A stretch of 38,604 nucleotides of DNA from an uncultured Anaerotignum sp. (GCA_910578425.1 CAJTQX010000011.1:1-38604), one strand, 5' to 3'; shown: positions 31,204-38,604, counted from the stretch's first letter. The notes: generated from the sequence alone by a model not told the origin. Numbers and translations: made by a program.

Positions 31204-32184
31204 TTAGTTTTCATACACGTATTTCAAGTATTCCGATGCGTCGGGATATTCGCTTTCCATCGCGAAGTCCTTTGCCGCCTTGATTTTCGCGTCGCATTTC
31301 GCGTCCAGCTCGTCGCATTCCGCAGTTGTCAGCGGGCCGCCCATTTCTTCCATTTTTTCGCGGAATTTTTTCAGCGGATCTGTATCGTGGAAAATTTTCA
31401 TGGTTTCCTCTTTCTTGCGGTACAGCTCAGGGTCCCCCACAAAGTGCCCCTCAATGCGGTATGTCTTTGCCTCGATAAATGTCGGGCCTTCGCCCCTGCG
31501 CGCACGTTCTACTGCTTCCTTTGCCGCCTCATATACGGCAAAAACGTCCTGCCCGTCCACGATTACGCCGGGCACGTTGTAGCCCTTCGCGCGGTCGGAA
31601 ATATTTTCCACATTGCAGGTCGTCCGGTAAGGCGTTGTAGAGGCCCAGCAGTTCATTTCATTTACGAAAACAACTGGCAGCTTCCAGGCCGAAGCCGCGT
31701 TCATCGCCTCGTGGAATGTACCGCGGTTGCTCGCGCCGTCGCCAAAAAATACAACGGAAACCTTGTCATTTTTCAGCACCATCTTGTTTGCCAGTGCCGC
31801 GCCCGTTGCAAGGTTGTAGCCGCCGCCGACAACGCCGTTCGCTCCCAGCATGCCAATGGAGAAATCCGCAATATGCATGGAACCGCCGCGCCCCTGGCAC
31901 AGGCCTGTCTTTTTCCCGAAAATTTCCGCCATCATGCGGTTTACGTCCGCGCCTTTTGCCACGCAGTGCCCATGACCGCGGTGTGTGGAAGCGATTACAT
32001 CGTCCTGCCGCAGCGCGGCGCATACGCCTGTCGCAATGGCTTCTTCGCCAATATAAACATGTGTGAAACCGGGGATTTCACCCGCAAGAAAGTCATGCTT
32101 TACCGTTTCTTCAAACTTGCGGATCGTACACATGGTTTCATAGAACTGTGCCGCCTGTTCCTTTGTATACTTTTCTTTTCCCAT
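31204..32184 (-). CDS. acoA: Acetoin/2-oxoacid dehydrogenase E1 alpha subunit
   Basis: 326 residues, the length of AcoA-type subunits. The HVYIGEEAIATGVCAAL, STHRGHGHCVAKGAD and GRGGSMHIAD segments are strongly AcoA/PdhA-like. The thiamine diphosphate motif starts at GDG 148-150 and should end with NN; here the end reads NEMN (175-178), so the penultimate Asn is Met. THRGHGH supports a relation to acetoin dehydrogenases, which cleave acetoin to acetyl-CoA and acetaldehyde, but a 2-oxoacid substrate is not excluded. SD AAAGGAG precedes ATG 32184. It lies 272 bp after dctM. Confidence 0.92.
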   Translation of the reverse strand: MGKEKYTKEQAAQFYETMCTIRKFEETVKHDFLAGEIPGFTHVYIGEEAIATGVCAALRQDDVIASTHRGHGHCVAKGADVNRMMAEIFGKKTGLCQGRGGSMHIADFSIGMLGANGVVGGGYNLATGAALANKMVLKNDKVSVVFFGDGASNRGTFHEAMNAASAWKLPVVFVNEMNCWASTTPYRTTCNVENISDRAKGYNVPGVIVDGQDVFAVYEAAKEAVERARRGEGPTFIEAKTYRIEGHFVGDPELYRKKEETMKIFHDTDPLKKFREKMEEMGGPLTTAECDELDAKCDAKIKAAKDFAMESEYPDASEYLKYVYEN

Positions 32185-32456
32185 ACGAAAGTTCTCCTTT
32201 CACAATTCATTTTTCAATATCTTTTTTGAAACACTCTATCGCAAATCCGGCCAGCCGGAAGCGGTACCTTTTTTGCCGCGGCGGAGGGGAAAGCTGCCCT
32301 TCCCCTCTGGCAGCCCTGAAACAGGGCCGCCGTCCGTACGTTTTTGCAGTGCCGGGGAGTATATCCTTATATAAACCATTTTTCATTTGTATTTTCAGAC
32401 AGGGGCAGTGTACCGCATTCCCCCTGCTTTCCTCATTTGCTTCCATGCTGAGCCGT
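32185..32456 (-). other. Intercistronic region between dctM and the E1 alpha gene
   Basis: 272 bp with several GC-rich stems on the minus strand (GCAGGGG/CCCCTGT; GCCCTG-TTT-CAGGGC; GGGGAA/TTCCCC). A TATACT at about 32366-32371 could be a -10 of an internal promoter but lacks a good -35. No terminator with a T run is evident, so the operon is probably continuous here. A 79-codon frame inside is not supported. Confidence 0.45.
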
Positions 32457-33728
32457 TCAGCTCATATTCGGCAGCCACAGCGTGAAGCCGGGCCAGTAGG
32501 TTACAAGCATCAGAATAATCAGCGCAATCGCCAGGAATGACAGTATCGCCTTGAATGTGCTGCCCATCGAAGTATTGCCGACCTTCGTGCCGACCAGCAG
32601 AGAAACGCCTACAGGCGGCGTAATGCAGCCGACATAAATATTCAGAGCCGCCAGTATGCCAAACTGGAGCAGGTCAATTTCATACGCGTTGATAAGGTTC
32701 AGCATCAGCGGCACCATCATAACGATGATGCAGTTGCCCTCCATCAGGCAGCCCAATATCAGGAAAATGACGTTAATGATCATCAGCACGACCAGCCTGC
32801 TGTCCGTAATGGAATCCACAAACGACATGAACAACTGCGGCATCTGAGAGGAAATAACAACGTAAGCCGTCGCTTTGGATACGCCAACCAGTATCATGAT
32901 CGCCGCGATGGAAATAGCGGAATCCGAAAGTATCTTCAAAAGCTCCTTGAACGTCATCGTTTTATAGATGAACAGCGCGACGATTGCCGCGTAAATGCAG
33001 GAGATTGCCGCCGCTTCTGTTACTGTCGCAATGCCCGTAAAAATCAGGCCCAATATCAGCACAGGCATCAGCATCGCCCAAATGGAGTCTGTCAGTGTGG
33101 CGGCAATTTCTTTTGCCGTTTTTTTCGGCTGTTTGGGCAGGTTGTGCCGCTTGCCGTACCACAGGGTATATACCAGAAACGCAACCGTGCAAAGGATTGC
33201 CGGCGTCAGTGTTGCCAGGAACAGCTTCTGCACAGATGCATTCGTCAGGCTGGCATATACGATCAGCGTGATAGAGGGCGGAATCAGAGGCCCCAGCAGG
33301 GAGGATGCAGAAGCCAGCGCAGCCGCGTAATCCGCGTCATAGCCTTCTTCTTTCATTGCCGGAACCGTCATACCGCCAATTGCGGCCACCGTAGCAACCG
33401 CGGAGCCGGAAATCGCCCCGAAAAGCGCGGAAGCCAGAACCGTAATTCCGCCCAACGCGCCCGGAACGCGCCCCAACAGGATATTAGCAACATTGATCAG
33501 TTTTCTTGTAATCCCTCTTGCCATCAGGTTGCCCGCCAGTATGAAAAACGGGATAGACAGCAGGGATACGGAATTCAGGCCCAAAAATGTTTTCTGCGCC
33601 ATTGTTTCCAGCGGGAACCCGCCGACGACCATCGCCAGCATTGTTCCTACAGCAATCGCAAGGAAAATCGGCAGGCCAAGGAAAGCCAAAACCACAAGTG
33701 CAACAAATACAACTACGCCAGCATTCAT
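32457..33728 (-). CDS. dctM: TRAP transporter large permease (DctM)
   Basis: 423 residues with about twelve transmembrane helices. Family features: the first helices VVVFVALVVLAFLGLPIFLA, FFILAGNLMARGITRKLINV, LGGITVLASALFGAISGSAV and the PPSITLIVYA loop, and late GCITPPVGVSLLVGTKVGN. DctM carries the substrate using the sodium gradient. Its start overlaps the dctQ stop (ATGA). SD GGGAGGTG. Confidence 0.95.
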   Translation of the reverse strand: MNAGVVVFVALVVLAFLGLPIFLAIAVGTMLAMVVGGFPLETMAQKTFLGLNSVSLLSIPFFILAGNLMARGITRKLINVANILLGRVPGALGGITVLASALFGAISGSAVATVAAIGGMTVPAMKEEGYDADYAAALASASSLLGPLIPPSITLIVYASLTNASVQKLFLATLTPAILCTVAFLVYTLWYGKRHNLPKQPKKTAKEIAATLTDSIWAMLMPVLILGLIFTGIATVTEAAAISCIYAAIVALFIYKTMTFKELLKILSDSAISIAAIMILVGVSKATAYVVISSQMPQLFMSFVDSITDSRLVVLMIINVIFLILGCLMEGNCIIVMMVPLMLNLINAYEIDLLQFGILAALNIYVGCITPPVGVSLLVGTKVGNTSMGSTFKAILSFLAIALIILMLVTYWPGFTLWLPNMS

Positions 33729-34261
33729 GCCTGCTCACCTCCCTTTTCTTCGCCGGGCAGTGCCGGCAGCACCCCGCCATGCAGGAATCCTACAATATTG
33801 CGGGCCGCAATTTCTATGGAATAAATCACCAGTATCGCCGCGCCGATGGGGAACGCCGTATAAACATGCGCCATCGTAATCGGCAGGGTTACAGAACGGG
33901 CGGTTGCCTTTCCAATCAGGCTCACCGCGTAATATGCAAAAACAATCATGATAACGATAGAAACAACAGCCCATACAGCCGTCATCAGACACCTCAGCTT
34001 CGGCCCGTAAAGGCGGGTCAGAAAATCCACCTGTAAGTGGCTGTCCATACGGCTGGCAATGCCAAGCCCGAGCATTACGTTAAAAATACCAATGTACAAT
34101 GTCAGTTCCTCGCACCATGGCTGCGCGTTTGAAAAAACATAGCGCATCATAGCCTGGTAAAACATGATCAAAACCATTGCGGCAAGAAGAACGCACACAA
34201 CAGCTTTCAGTATTTTCGTCAGTGCATTCAGGAACCGTGAATAAGCGTTCAATATGTTCAC
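33725..34261 (-). CDS. dctQ: TRAP transporter small permease (DctQ)
   Basis: 178 residues, four transmembrane helices. The DctQ signature is present: AAMVLIMFYQAMMRYVFSNA followed by QPWCEELTLYIGIFNVMLG, the conserved R-Y-x-F...W.EE. pattern. The start is probably GTG 34261, six bases after AAAGGAGG; the in-frame ATG at 34267 abuts the SD and is badly spaced. It overlaps dctM by 4 bp and is separated from dctP by a strong hairpin. Confidence 0.92.
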   Translation of the reverse strand: MNILNAYSRFLNALTKILKAVVCVLLAAMVLIMFYQAMMRYVFSNAQPWCEELTLYIGIFNVMLGLGIASRMDSHLQVDFLTRLYGPKLRCLMTAVWAVVSIVIMIVFAYYAVSLIGKATARSVTLPITMAHVYTAFPIGAAILVIYSIEIAARNIVGFLHGGVLPALPGEEKGGEQA

Positions 34262-34283
34262 AAGCATCCTCCTTTGAAGGTAT

Positions 34284-34314
34284 CCGGTATGGCAGGATAA
34301 CCCCGCCATACCGG
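34284..34314 (-). terminator. Intercistronic hairpin between dctP and dctQ
   Basis: CCGGTATGGC and GCCATACCGG plus three extra pairs form a 13-bp stem (one mismatch) over a 5-nt loop with no T run. A second stem (CGGCTGCGGCGCAGCCG) lies between it and dctP. These suit partial termination or 3'-end protection that raises dctP over dctQM. Confidence 0.65.
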
Positions 34315-34380
34315 TTCTCTGTCCCGGCTGCGCCGCAGCCGATTATGGAAACACTTCTTCCTGTCGGAACAGCCCGCTGC

Positions 34381-35409
34381 TCAGGCTTCTGTATCCGCAG
34401 CCAAAATCATTTCATAGTAAGGAATCAGGTTCGGGAAGTTTTCTTCCAGGAAACCGTCCATTGCCGCCTGCCATTCTGTCACGTCAACTTCATAAATTTC
34501 GCAGCCGGCGTCAACAAATACCTGCTTTGCATTCTCCGCGTCCGCAACGATCAGGTCTGTGCAGAGCTTGCCTGCCTCTATCGCCGCTTCTTCTATCGCC
34601 GCCTGGTATTCCGCAGGCAGGGAGTCAAAGAAGTTCTGATCCATTACGAATGTCGTCATAGAGTATACATGGTTTGTTTCTGTTACATATTTCGTGCATT
34701 CCTGCAAAGACAGGCCAACACAGGTCGGGTATGCGTTTTCCTGTGCATCAACGGAGCCCTGCTGCATTGCCGTAAAGATTTCAGAGCCAGCCAGAGGCGT
34801 TGTGGATGCGCCCAGCCAGTTCCATGTTTTCAGGTAAACATCAATAGTCGGAACGCGGATTTTCAGCCCTTTTACATCATCTACGCTCCTAACGGGCTTG
34901 TTGGAGGTCACAACGCGCACGCCCTGCAAACCGCAGCCCATTACCTTTACGCCCGCCGCCGCGCCGACGTCGTTGCGGATGGTTTCGCCTACCTCGCCTT
35001 CCCATACGTTCCGGAAGTGGTCCACACCGGAATACATATACGGCAGTGCCTCAATGTTTGCCAGCTCCGTCCATGTGGAAAGGTTGCTCATGGAATCATA
35101 CACGATATCGCAGGCGCGCATGCTCAATCCTTCCAGACAGTCCTGTGTAACGCCCAGAGATGAACTGGGATAAAGCTCAAACGTTACATTTCCATTTGTT
35201 TTTTCCGTTACAATCTCCGTAAATTTCTCAGCAGATTTGTAAACAGGGTCTGTCGCCGCCACGCTCATGTGCATTTTCAGCGTGTAGGTTTCGTTCCCGT
35301 CAGCGGAATCTCCGCCCTCGCCGCCGCTCCCCTTGCCGGAGCCGCCGCCGCACGCGCTGAGTGACAGTGCCATCATCGCGGCAAGAATAAGTGCCAGTTT
35401 TTTCTTCAT
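34381..35409 (-). CDS. dctP: TRAP transporter solute-binding lipoprotein (DctP)
   Basis: 342 residues. Lipoprotein signal peptide with lipobox LSAC (Cys20), then a Gly/Ser-rich tether. DctP-family fold: KMHMSVAATDPVYKSAEKF, FELYPSSSLG, VKGLKIRVPTIDVYLKTWN with the conserved Arg that normally salt-bridges the ligand carboxylate, and GSEIFTAMQQGSVDAQENAY. The retained Arg suggests an anionic ligand. It is the first transporter gene after the SDR gene, and a repeated hairpin (35431-35474) lies in its leader. SD GGGAGG precedes ATG 35409. Confidence 0.95.
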   Translation of the reverse strand: MKKKLALILAAMMALSLSACGGGSGKGSGGEGGDSADGNETYTLKMHMSVAATDPVYKSAEKFTEIVTEKTNGNVTFELYPSSSLGVTQDCLEGLSMRACDIVYDSMSNLSTWTELANIEALPYMYSGVDHFRNVWEGEVGETIRNDVGAAAGVKVMGCGLQGVRVVTSNKPVRSVDDVKGLKIRVPTIDVYLKTWNWLGASTTPLAGSEIFTAMQQGSVDAQENAYPTCVGLSLQECTKYVTETNHVYSMTTFVMDQNFFDSLPAEYQAAIEEAAIEAGKLCTDLIVADAENAKQVFVDAGCEIYEVDVTEWQAAMDGFLEENFPNLIPYYEMILAADTEA

Positions 35410-35430
35410 AATTTTTCCTCCCTTTTTGTC

Positions 35431-35474
35431 CTTTTGCCTGACAACGGGTATATACGGCCCCCTGTCAGGTGAAG
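35431..35474. repeat. GGGTATAT hairpin, copy 3 (dctP leader)
   Basis: GCCTGACA/TGTCAGGT stem around ACGGGTATATACGG, with CTTTT/GAAG flanks. It ends ~20 bp before the dctP start, next to its ribosome binding site. Confidence 0.55.
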
Positions 35475-35513
35475 ATATACTTCCTTTATTAAGGAAAGCG
35501 CATCCCGCTTTTC

Positions 35514-36269
35514 TTAACCGTTCATCAAAAGCCCGCCGTCGCAGTTCAGGTTTTCCCCCTGCACAAAACTCGCGGCGTCCGAAGCAAGGAACAGCACTGC
35601 GTTCGCAACCTCAGAAGGCGAAGCCGCGCGGTGAAGCGTCATACCTTCCAGAACCTTCTTTTCGCGTTCCCCCGTCAGGATAGACACCAGAGGTGTTTTG
35701 GTATACGCCGGACAAACACTGTTGCAGTAAATATTTTTATCCGAACCGGATTTTGCTATGCTCTTTGTCAAAGAAATAACGCCCGCTTTTGCTGCGGCAT
35801 ATGCCGATGTGCCCAGAAAACCGCCGCCGACCTTCCCTGCAACAGACGCAATATTCACCATTCGTCCGCCGCCCTTTTCCGCCATATGACGGAAAACCAC
35901 CTGACAGATGAGAAATACCGCCGTTAAATCAACCGCCAGAACCTTGTCCCATTTCTCACGTTCCAGTGTCTCAAAATCATCTGTATTCACAATTCCCGCA
36001 TTGTTGATCAAAACATCAATGCGCCCCTGTTCCGCGGCAATCTGCTCAAAAACGCGTACCACAGCATCGCCGTCAGATAAATCCACTGTATAATATACAG
36101 CGTTGCCCAGCTCCTTGCAGGTCTGCGCCGCTGTTTCCGCATTGATATCAACAATGACCGCCTTGCCGCCCATTTCGACAAACTGCGCCGCAATCGCTTT
36201 GCCAATCCCCTGTGCAGCGCCAGTGATAATGCCTGTCTTATTCGCAAAAGTAACATTTTTGAGTTCCAT
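35514..36269 (-). CDS. Short-chain dehydrogenase/reductase
   Basis: 251 residues, classical SDR. TGAAQGIGKAIA is the NAD-binding motif, with VDIN at the end of beta2 (Asp, NAD preference), NNAG, catalytic Ser in NIASVAG, YAAAK for the Tyr/Lys pair, and CPAYTKTPL after it. Relatives act on sugars, polyols, butanediols or 3-hydroxy-acyl substrates, so it should oxidise a secondary alcohol in this operon. ATG 36269 follows AAAGGA. It is the first gene of the operon, directly downstream of the regulated promoter. Confidence 0.88.
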   Translation of the reverse strand: MELKNVTFANKTGIITGAAQGIGKAIAAQFVEMGGKAVIVDINAETAAQTCKELGNAVYYTVDLSDGDAVVRVFEQIAAEQGRIDVLINNAGIVNTDDFETLEREKWDKVLAVDLTAVFLICQVVFRHMAEKGGGRMVNIASVAGKVGGGFLGTSAYAAAKAGVISLTKSIAKSGSDKNIYCNSVCPAYTKTPLVSILTGEREKKVLEGMTLHRAASPSEVANAVLFLASDAASFVQGENLNCDGGLLMNG

Positions 36270-36318
36270 TTTTACCAATCCTTTCCCCTGTTATCGTTTT
36301 TATTTTATCAATTTTATT

Positions 36319-36335
36319 AAATGGTATTACCATTT
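36319..36335. promoter_or_regulatory. Probable FadR-family (GntR) operator
   Basis: AAATGGTATTACCATTT, a perfect 17-bp palindrome about a central T, with the TGGT-N3-ACCA core typical of FCD/FadR-type GntR regulators. It lies 10 bp downstream of the -10 of the catabolic operon, covering or following the transcription start, which favours repression. Confidence 0.75.
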
Positions 36336-36345
36336 GATTTATTTT

Positions 36346-36374
36346 AGTATGCCATTAGATACACATTTTGTCAA
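36346..36374 (-). promoter_or_regulatory. Promoter of the catabolic operon
   Basis: Minus strand: -35 TTGACA (36369-36374), 17-bp spacer, -10 CATACT (36346-36351), initiation near 36339. The spacer contains an ATGGCAT half-site resembling the operator. Confidence 0.7.
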
Positions 36375-36543
36375 TCGACTTGTTTTCACAAAAATACATT
36401 GCAATTTTTGTAGAAAAAGAACAAAAAATTTACTTAAACGAACAAAAACAGCAGAATCGTGCATTATCCTGCCCAAAAAATCCATGCCTGTCAATGATTA
36501 CAGGAATTTTTCGATTTCCCTGCAGTTTTGTAAGGATTGCGGC

Positions 36544-36572
36544 TTGTTATTTCCACGGAGTTATGATAGGAT
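36544..36572 (+). promoter_or_regulatory. Probable promoter of the GntR gene
   Basis: -35 TTGTTA (36544-36549), 17-bp spacer, -10 TAGGAT (36567-36572). The operator at 36319-36335 is ~210 bp upstream, so direct autorepression from that site is not obvious. The rest of the 36279-36694 gap is AT-rich without a gene. Confidence 0.5.
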
Positions 36573-36694
36573 AAATTGTATGACCTTTTGTGTTTTTTCG
36601 AACTTTATAGATTACCGCAGGCTGAAGTCCCGCGCCAGTCAGGCCGCCGGAGCCTTCGCCTGTTCTGTACAGATAAAATTTAGGGGGTTTTTTT

Positions 36695-37471
36695 TTGGAC
36701 GATCTTAAAGTTACATTCGCGCCTGCAACCACGCAGCGCGCTTCTGATGTAATTTACCAGCAGATTTATGAAAAAATTGCGAGCGGGGAATTAAAAACAG
36801 GGGACCGCCTCCCTTCCGAGAGGGAGCTTGCGGACCAGTTCCATCGCAGCCGTCCCAGCGTCCGCGAGGCGTTGCGGATGCTCCAGCAAAATAAACTGAT
36901 TAAAATTGCCGTTGGTGTAAACGGCGGCGCGATCGTGCAGGGCATCTCTCTGGAAAGCGCGGAGCAGCCCCTTCGGGAGCTTATCAGCATCGGAGTCATT
37001 TCCCCCCGCGAACTTGCGGAATACCGTACCTATAATGACCGTACCTGCGCGCACCTCGCCGCACAGTACCATACCCCGGAAGATGCCGCCGCGCTGCGGG
37101 AAATCGTCACGCGTTACGGCGAAGCCATCCGCGATTCTAAAAAACTATCCGCCATCGACCTGGAATTTCATAAAATGCTGGCCAGATCCAGCCATAACCG
37201 GCTCTGCATACTCATGACGGATGTTGTAGCGTCTCTTTGCATCCGTATGTTTTGGGATGCAACCAGTAAAATGTCGGAAGAAGAAATTTTCCGTATCAAC
37301 CAGCTTGCTTATGAAACCCATGCGCAGATTGCGGAAGCTGTCATTGCGCGGGATACCGAAACATTGGTCTGCGCCATGAATATCGCAAATGACTTGTTCT
37401 ATGACGCTGTCACTTCTCTTAAGGGAACAGAACATTTGTCTGCCTCATTCTCCGATTTAACGTCTCTGTAA
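36695..37471 (+). CDS. GntR family regulator, FadR/FCD subfamily
   Basis: 258 residues. An N-terminal winged helix-turn-helix covers about 15-80 (SDVIYQQIYEKIASGELKTG, then DRLPSERELADQFHRSRPSV and REALRMLQQNKLI). A C-terminal FCD helical ligand domain follows (LAEYRTYNDRTCAHLAAQYH; DLEFHKMLARSS; YETHAQIAEAVIARD) with the Asp/His pattern that binds a metal and often a carboxylate ligand. It is divergent from the catabolic operon and probably represses it until substrate is present. The start is taken as TTG 36695 with AGGGGG seven bases upstream; no in-frame ATG or GTG is better placed. A nine-T tract separates SD and start. Confidence 0.93.
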   Translation: MDDLKVTFAPATTQRASDVIYQQIYEKIASGELKTGDRLPSERELADQFHRSRPSVREALRMLQQNKLIKIAVGVNGGAIVQGISLESAEQPLRELISIGVISPRELAEYRTYNDRTCAHLAAQYHTPEDAAALREIVTRYGEAIRDSKKLSAIDLEFHKMLARSSHNRLCILMTDVVASLCIRMFWDATSKMSEEEIFRINQLAYETHAQIAEAVIARDTETLVCAMNIANDLFYDAVTSLKGTEHLSASFSDLTSL

Positions 37472-37476
37472 AAAAA

Positions 37477-37517
37477 GAACCCAGGGGCACTTCACTTTAA
37501 AGCCCCTGGGTTCCTTT
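37477..37517. terminator. Bidirectional terminator between gntR and hflX
   Basis: GAACCCAGGGGC pairs with GCCCCTGGGTTC over a 13-nt loop, with A/T runs on both sides. It lies 6 bp past the gntR stop and next to the hflX stop (37522). Confidence 0.85.
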
Positions 37518-37521
37518 TCTC

Positions 37522-38604
37522 TTATTCTATCCTGTATTTTTCCAGCCTGTTTGCGGCCTCCTCATCAACAGCCGCCTCCAGTAGAACGCCGTCCGCAGTA
37601 TGCTCCTCCTGTAATATCTCGCACCTGCCGTGCAGCCAGCCAATCAGCCCGCCGTCCGTATACGGCACCAGCGCGCGCATTGTCTTCCGAAAGCTCTGCA
37701 AAAGCCGTTCCACGCTTTCCAGCAGCCCGCCCAGTCCTTCGCCCTGCGCCGCAGATATCCGTACGGCGTCCCGCGCCTGCCCGTCCTGTGGCAGCGGCAG
37801 TTCCGGCTGCAAATCCATTTTATTGTATACCGTAATCACAGGCGTGTCCCCGCACCCCAGTTCTTTCAATGTCTGGTAAACCACGCGCATCTGCTCCTCC
37901 CGCTCCGGATTCGATGCATCCACAACATGCAGCAGAATATCCGCATGCTTCATCTCCTCCAGCGTCGCGCGGAACGCCTGCACCAGATGGTGCGGCAGCT
38001 TTTGGATAAACCCTACCGTATCCGTCAGCAGGATTTCCGAGCCGTTCGGCAGCTTCACCTGCCGCGTGGTGGTATCCAGCGTTGCAAACAGCTTGTTTTC
38101 CGCCAGTACGCCCGCATCTGTCAGCGTATTGATGAGCGTAGATTTCCCTGCGTTTGTATACCCCACCAGCGAAACAACAGGCGTACCTTTTTTCTTTCGC
38201 TGTGCCCGCAGCAGCTCCCTGTGCGTGCGTATTTCTCCCGCTTCGCGGTTCAGCTCCGCGATACGTTCCTTGATGTGGCGGCGGTCTGTTTCCAGTTTCT
38301 TCTCGCCGGGGCCCCTTGTGCCAATGCCGCCCCCCAGCCGCGACAGAGAAGTCCCCAGCCCTGTCAGGCGGGAAAGCCGGTATTTCAGTTGTGCCAGCTC
38401 CACCTGTATTTTCCCTTCGCCGGAAAGGGCGCGCGCCGCAAAAATGTCCAGTATCACTATCGTCCTGTCCATCACCTTCGTTTCCAACGCCTGCTCCATA
38501 TTTTTCAACTGCGCCGGAGAAAGCTCGTCATCGCAGACAATACCCGTTGCGTCAAACGCCGCGAGCATCACCTTTAGTTCTTCCAGCTTTCCCTTGCCAA
38601 GGTA
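37522..38604 (-). CDS. hflX: GTPase HflX (5' end outside the window)
   Basis: 360 residues visible; the N-terminus lies beyond the right edge. The frame continues to the last base (YLGKGKLEELK, a hallmark of the HflX N-terminal domain). The coiled-coil/basic part contains GGGIGTRGPGEKKLETDRRH, characteristic of HflX. The G domain has GYTNAGKST, DTVGFIQKLPHHLVQAF (switch II) and NKMD. HflX splits stalled or heat-damaged 70S ribosomes and assists 50S recovery. It is the terminal gene of its transcript, ending at a shared terminator. Confidence 0.96.
   Translation of the reverse strand, partial: YLGKGKLEELKVMLAAFDATGIVCDDELSPAQLKNMEQALETKVMDRTIVILDIFAARALSGEGKIQVELAQLKYRLSRLTGLGTSLSRLGGGIGTRGPGEKKLETDRRHIKERIAELNREAGEIRTHRELLRAQRKKKGTPVVSLVGYTNAGKSTLINTLTDAGVLAENKLFATLDTTTRQVKLPNGSEILLTDTVGFIQKLPHHLVQAFRATLEEMKHADILLHVVDASNPEREEQMRVVYQTLKELGCGDTPVITVYNKMDLQPELPLPQDGQARDAVRISAAQGEGLGGLLESVERLLQSFRKTMRALVPYTDGGLIGWLHGRCEILQEEHTADGVLLEAAVDEEAANRLEKYRIE

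Noticed and set aside
32207..32446. 79-codon minus-strand frame between dctM and E1 alpha
   Set aside because: No SD before its ATG, low-complexity basic product, and the region consists of GC-rich stems.

Overview
This window looks like a chromosomal segment of an anaerobic, moderately GC-rich Bacillota/Clostridia, most likely a Lachnospirales-type gut organism. The evidence is strong AGGAGG-type ribosome binding sites, the Firmicutes rplU-prp-rpmA-obgE block with the cleavable bL27 N-terminal extension, lipobox signal peptides, a 2x[4Fe-4S] clostridial-type ferredoxin, PadR and GntR/FadR regulators, and no sign of aerobic respiration. Taxonomy is inferred from gene content only.

Layout. 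(1) 1-1375 is a scar of a mobile element beside a tRNA-Arg(CCG) gene: a truncated S1-like protein, an IS3-family orfA fragment with an in-frame stop, and the last ~63 codons of a tyrosine integrase. (2) 1551-9509, all minus strand: a CNNM/CBS (CorC/HlyC-like) membrane protein with a long structured leader, two small Cys-containing proteins, an ABC-F ATPase, lgt, and a tandem pair of M16 peptidase-family proteins. (3) 9910-12489, plus strand: a geranylgeranyl-reductase-like flavoprotein, an orphan SMI1/KNR4 (SUKH) protein and a membrane protein. (4) 12529-17754, minus strand: a PadR/DUF1700 pair with a clear operator, obgE, a YbjQ-like protein, and rpmA-prp-rplU. (5) 18138-24169, minus strand: a 921-residue TPR protein coupled to recX, then znuA-znuC-znuB for zinc (or manganese) import. 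(6) A plus-strand ferredoxin at 24435 and a minus-strand EamA permease with an attenuator-like leader. (7) 25954-36269, minus strand: a ~10 kb catabolic operon. (8) A divergent FadR-type regulator at 36695 and hflX running off the right edge.

The most interesting unit is region 7. Reading from its promoter, it encodes an SDR dehydrogenase, a complete DctP-type TRAP transporter (P, Q, M), E1alpha and E1beta of an acetoin/2-oxoacid dehydrogenase, an E2 with two putative subunit-binding domains, an E3 carrying its own lipoyl domain, and a zinc dehydrogenase of the threonine-dehydrogenase type. A 17-bp palindrome (TGGT-ATT-ACCA core) lies just downstream of the operon's -10 element and is the likely target of the divergent FadR-family protein. 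This suggests a substrate-induced pathway: uptake of a small, probably anionic hydroxylated compound, oxidation of its secondary alcohol(s), then thiamine/lipoate-dependent cleavage to an acyl-CoA. The substrate cannot be read from the sequence.

Intergenic regions are rich in palindromes. A modular repeat family occurs at least five times, and two copies show a compensatory base-pair change. Four of the five copies sit upstream of a gene in the same orientation. A separate ~260-bp palindrome cluster is bracketed by two copies of one hairpin between rpmA and the YbjQ-like gene. A third, shorter hairpin family occurs three times, twice in the leaders of transporter genes.
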